Shown here: in pieces, positions 61,000 through 64,000 of the stretch | Layout of the letters: every line of letters begins with the position of its first letter | Numbering within the stretch: the first letter of the stretch is position 1 | Assembly (NCBI GenBank): GCA_963693305.1 | Contig: OY855905.1 | Location: 5,239,201 to 5,303,200, forward strand | Length of the DNA stretch: 64,000 nucleotides | Source: Meandrina meandrites | Taxonomy: Eukaryota > Cnidaria > Anthozoa > Scleractinia > Meandrinidae | Direction: 5' to 3' | The notes under the pieces: generated by a model | Told to the model about the DNA's origin: nothing | Databases searched by the model: none | The model's input: the letters and a program-made list of their open reading frames with translations, nothing else | Position numbers and translations under genes: made by a program

Positions 61000-63900
61000 T
61001 CAGTTATTAAACTGAAGCACCAGATGAGATAAGTACCAATGCAATCGGTATGCATTCGCTAAGTAAACATGCGAAGACAAGAAATTGTAGTTACCTATTG
61101 TAGGAATTGAAACAATGCTCCATTGCAGATATTTAGGACGTCTGTGCGTGCATGCGTATACAGAGTTTATGCAATTTTTACATATAATGGGCGATTGTTT
61201 GACTTATCTTTCATCAATGGTAACCTTTATTTACTAGATGCGGTCAACGGTGTATAAGTACATCACTGTTCTCGTCTGAACAACCCGCGTTCCATTTGGT
61301 CTGCGCGAAAGATCTAGACCTCTAGCCTGATCCAACGTAAGCAGAGAGATCGTCCTGTATTTTCAGCCAATCAGATTTGTGAGATTTGACAACGAGTCAG
61401 TAAATCCCAGCGGTATTGATCCTTAACACAGACCAAATGGATTGCAGTCTCTGGAGACGACTAAAAATATAGTAAGAGTTAATTGAGTACATAATATATA
61501 TCACTGTAGCTTTTCAAGGACCATTTCGTGTGCTAAAGGTCTTTGTATATGTTGCATAGAATTCTTATGGTCTTCAGTTAATGCGAGACTTCGCTCATGG
61601 TTTGGGTGTTTCGATGAAGTTCTGAGAAACACGCCGTATAATTGGACAGGGAAAGACAGTTAATAAACCATTTCATGAAGTGATAAACCACCAAATTTAT
61701 GGGAACGGTAACAGATTTTCGGTCGGGCAGCTGGTCTCAACAAGTGTCACATGAGTAGCTCACCGCCCTTCGACAAAATATTTAACAAACAACGGGGACA
61801 ATACCTCTAACGATAGTTACTACCCTAGATGCTATGTATAGTTACAAGCTAACAAGAACTGCTACACTACTGAAGATTCGGCAGTATATGCACATTGGTC
61901 TAGAAATGAGAACATTGAAAAAATTCCTTGAATATTGCCAGCATGTTTGAAGTAAGAGTTTTGTTTAGTATTATAATGAGTAGGTTGAGGCTCAAATCTA
62001 AAACTAACTTGTATGATCAGGATGCAAGGCCAATTTCCAAGAAAAATCATTGATGTGAACTTCGTCAGTCAGAGTTATATGGCTTATGTAGTTGCAACAG
62101 AAACGTGAACCAGCATAAGATCATAAGGGGTTACTTGACGAGTTCCGACCAGCACAGATGCAGTTATTGAATGGCTTCCTGTTTCATCCGGGAATCTGAT
62201 TAGCGCAACTGGCAGAATCACATGATAAGCCAAGAAACAGATATAACGCAGGAGGGGTGGTCGAGACTTTCACTAATTTGGCCCAGCATTCCGTTTGTAA
62301 TAATTTTTAATTGATGCCTTAGATTACTAGTTTTGATCCATTATTTCCATTTTTGCAGAGAACAGATAAAGCATGCTATCTGGCTCTATTAATTACTTAA
62401 TTATTTAAGAACTCTCTCGTCGTAAAATAAGTAAAAAATCGAGTGTCTACTTAAAACAAAAAGAGAAAATTGAAACATCCTAGTTTGAACGTATAAATGT
62501 CGATTAAAAGTGATACGATATACTCTTTTTAAGGACTATTTAGCAACTGAAGTGCATTTGATACACATTTATTACATAGAGATATGTACACATATCAAGC
62601 AAAGTAGCGTTCTGTACACGATTTAATAATAATAAGAAACTGTATTGAAAACAATTCAAAATAAACAGACTGGAGAGACTACGTACGTGTCGGTTTCTGT
62701 CGTTATGGTAATATTGCATATTTCTTACTTTTATAATCGGTTTCGTATTTTAACTAAGGATGTGGGGGTGGTTGTCGTGTGAGTGGTCTCTGATAACTCT
62801 CCAAATAAATGCGTCAGCTGTTTTAGGTAATCGTACGGGTTCAAGTACAACATGCATTTCTAAACTTACCGTCCTCGAAGTACATCTTTGCAATTACTTG
62901 TTTATCACATACAGGGCAACATTAGCTAAGGAATATCTCGCACTGCACTATTCCTTTGGCCGTCTGTCTGGCCTTGGCACTTTTTTAAAAGTTGATCGTT
63001 TTGGTAATAATTTATGCTTATTTTTTTGTCCGTGGAGGAGGCTATACCCCCCTGCTACCAAGCGTGGTAAAGTGCCATGAGATACACCTTTCACGGGGGA
63101 TCAAGCTTAATGATAATATTCATCTTGACAATATAAACATTTGCCAATAATGTCTCGACAATAAGGCCCGACAACCTTGTTTTTATTGGCATCTCTCTCA
63201 TTATCAAAACTATAAATTAAATAAATTAAATAAAAAAACGATAAAAATTAACTGGGGCTTCCCGTGTTTATGTATGCCAGGGGTTAAATCTTTGTTTGCG
63301 GGAAGAGTTCAAAGCTCTACGCAGCTGTAATGTAAGATATTTGTGGTATGAAAGTATGCGAAATTGGAAGTAAGACGAAAGGGTCTCTGGTGAAAGGCTA
63401 ATGCACAGTAAAACCGAAAAGCTCTCAACGCTTAAACTAAACAGATCACGTAAAGCGCTTGTTGATATACGCAATCAGCAATTTGGTGAAAGTACCCTTT
63501 CACCAAAGAAACACCCTCCTCGGGTGTCTGTTGTTTTTTTAGAAAGGTGTCCTTTTTAGGAGAATTTTGTATGGCTTGATGGATTAAGGGGGGTGACTCT
63601 TAACTACCAATTTGAGTCTAAGGCAGGTTCCTAATTGCTACATTTTGGAAACAAAACCTCATACAAATAAGCTTTTTGTACACGTTTTTTCTAAGAGTTT
63701 TTTCCAAGAGTTTCAGGTCACGGTCATATTTAATGCGTCACGTGACCAGAACAGAAAAAACTAAAACTGAAACGGCAGATAGATTTTAATAGATAAAGAA
63801 CGTCCACATGCGTAATGTGACGTATTGTTTTTGTGAAATTCGCATTATTATAAGAGTTATGGCGTAAATAATCACTCATATTTACAGACATTCATCAGAA

Positions 63901-64000
63901 GCGTTTCCTTTTTACGTGTAAACGGTAAAAGAATACGTCAGATTATAAAGACGGCTACCTTATCTCTGATTCCTAAAATAAATCGGAACTTCACCTTGTT
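61000..64000. other. 3' flank, no gene supported
   Basis: An AATAAA at 61662-61667 is a candidate polyadenylation signal for the receptor. A 13-bp inverted repeat TCCATTTGGTCTG lies at 61291-61303 and 61429-61441. A 106-codon frame at 62760-63080 and others show no domain or codon pattern I trust. Confidence 0.5.

Noticed and set aside
62760..63080. 106-codon ORF downstream of the receptor
   Set aside because: Composition looks random, with no domain, promoter or splice evidence.

Overview
The window looks like anthozoan (probably stony-coral) nuclear DNA. It is AT-rich and intron-rich, has no bacterial-style operons, and is crowded with transposons, a tRNA-derived SINE, hammerhead ribozymes, simple repeats and fold-back elements. 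Species cannot be fixed from sequence alone; the cnidarian assignment is inference.

One host gene dominates. From about 587 to 60999 on the + strand I can assemble a relaxin-receptor-type (type C LGR / RXFP-like) G-protein coupled receptor. Its ectodomain is built from single-repeat exons: 28 recognisable leucine-rich-repeat (LRR) exons, 25 of them intact. Intact exons are 72 nt, encode one 24-residue LRR and have phase-2 introns on both sides. They lead into one 1006-nt exon carrying the membrane-proximal cysteines and all seven transmembrane helices (54889-55894), then six small exons for a cytoplasmic tail that ends in a class I PDZ ligand (ETAL, stop at 60997-60999). The 5' end (signal peptide, any LDLa module) lies upstream of the window.

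Layout. 1-8284: tandem A-B-C exon cassettes made by recent duplication, some exons identical, three broken, split by a 2.1-kb long-inverted-repeat element (1324-3430) and a TTAA/piggyBac-type MITE (4994-5598). 8285-29444: a second duplication tier, with paralogous intron blocks at about 8936-13990 and 26807-28640 and a partial third at 30070-30560. These serve as empty-site controls for a 1.0-kb CAGGG-ended element with a hammerhead ribozyme, two TTAA elements, a LINE tail fragment, and a 6-kb CAGG-ended element with an 8-bp target duplication (20842-26798) that contains a LINE reverse transcriptase. 29445-40836: an 11.4-kb intron with a 4.6-kb Ty3/gypsy element on the minus strand (34255-38862). 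40837-48436: older, more diverged LRR exons, with hexanucleotide minisatellites, two SINEs, a second hammerhead and Harbinger-like MITEs between them. 48437-54218: a repeat-filled intron. 54219-60999: last LRR, 7TM exon and tail. 61000-64000: 3' flank with no gene I can support.

The most notable points are the oversized, still-duplicating LRR exon array in front of an RXFP-type 7TM domain, the broken exons that give clean in-frame stops, and two hammerhead ribozymes whose stems I and II differ in sequence but keep pairing.
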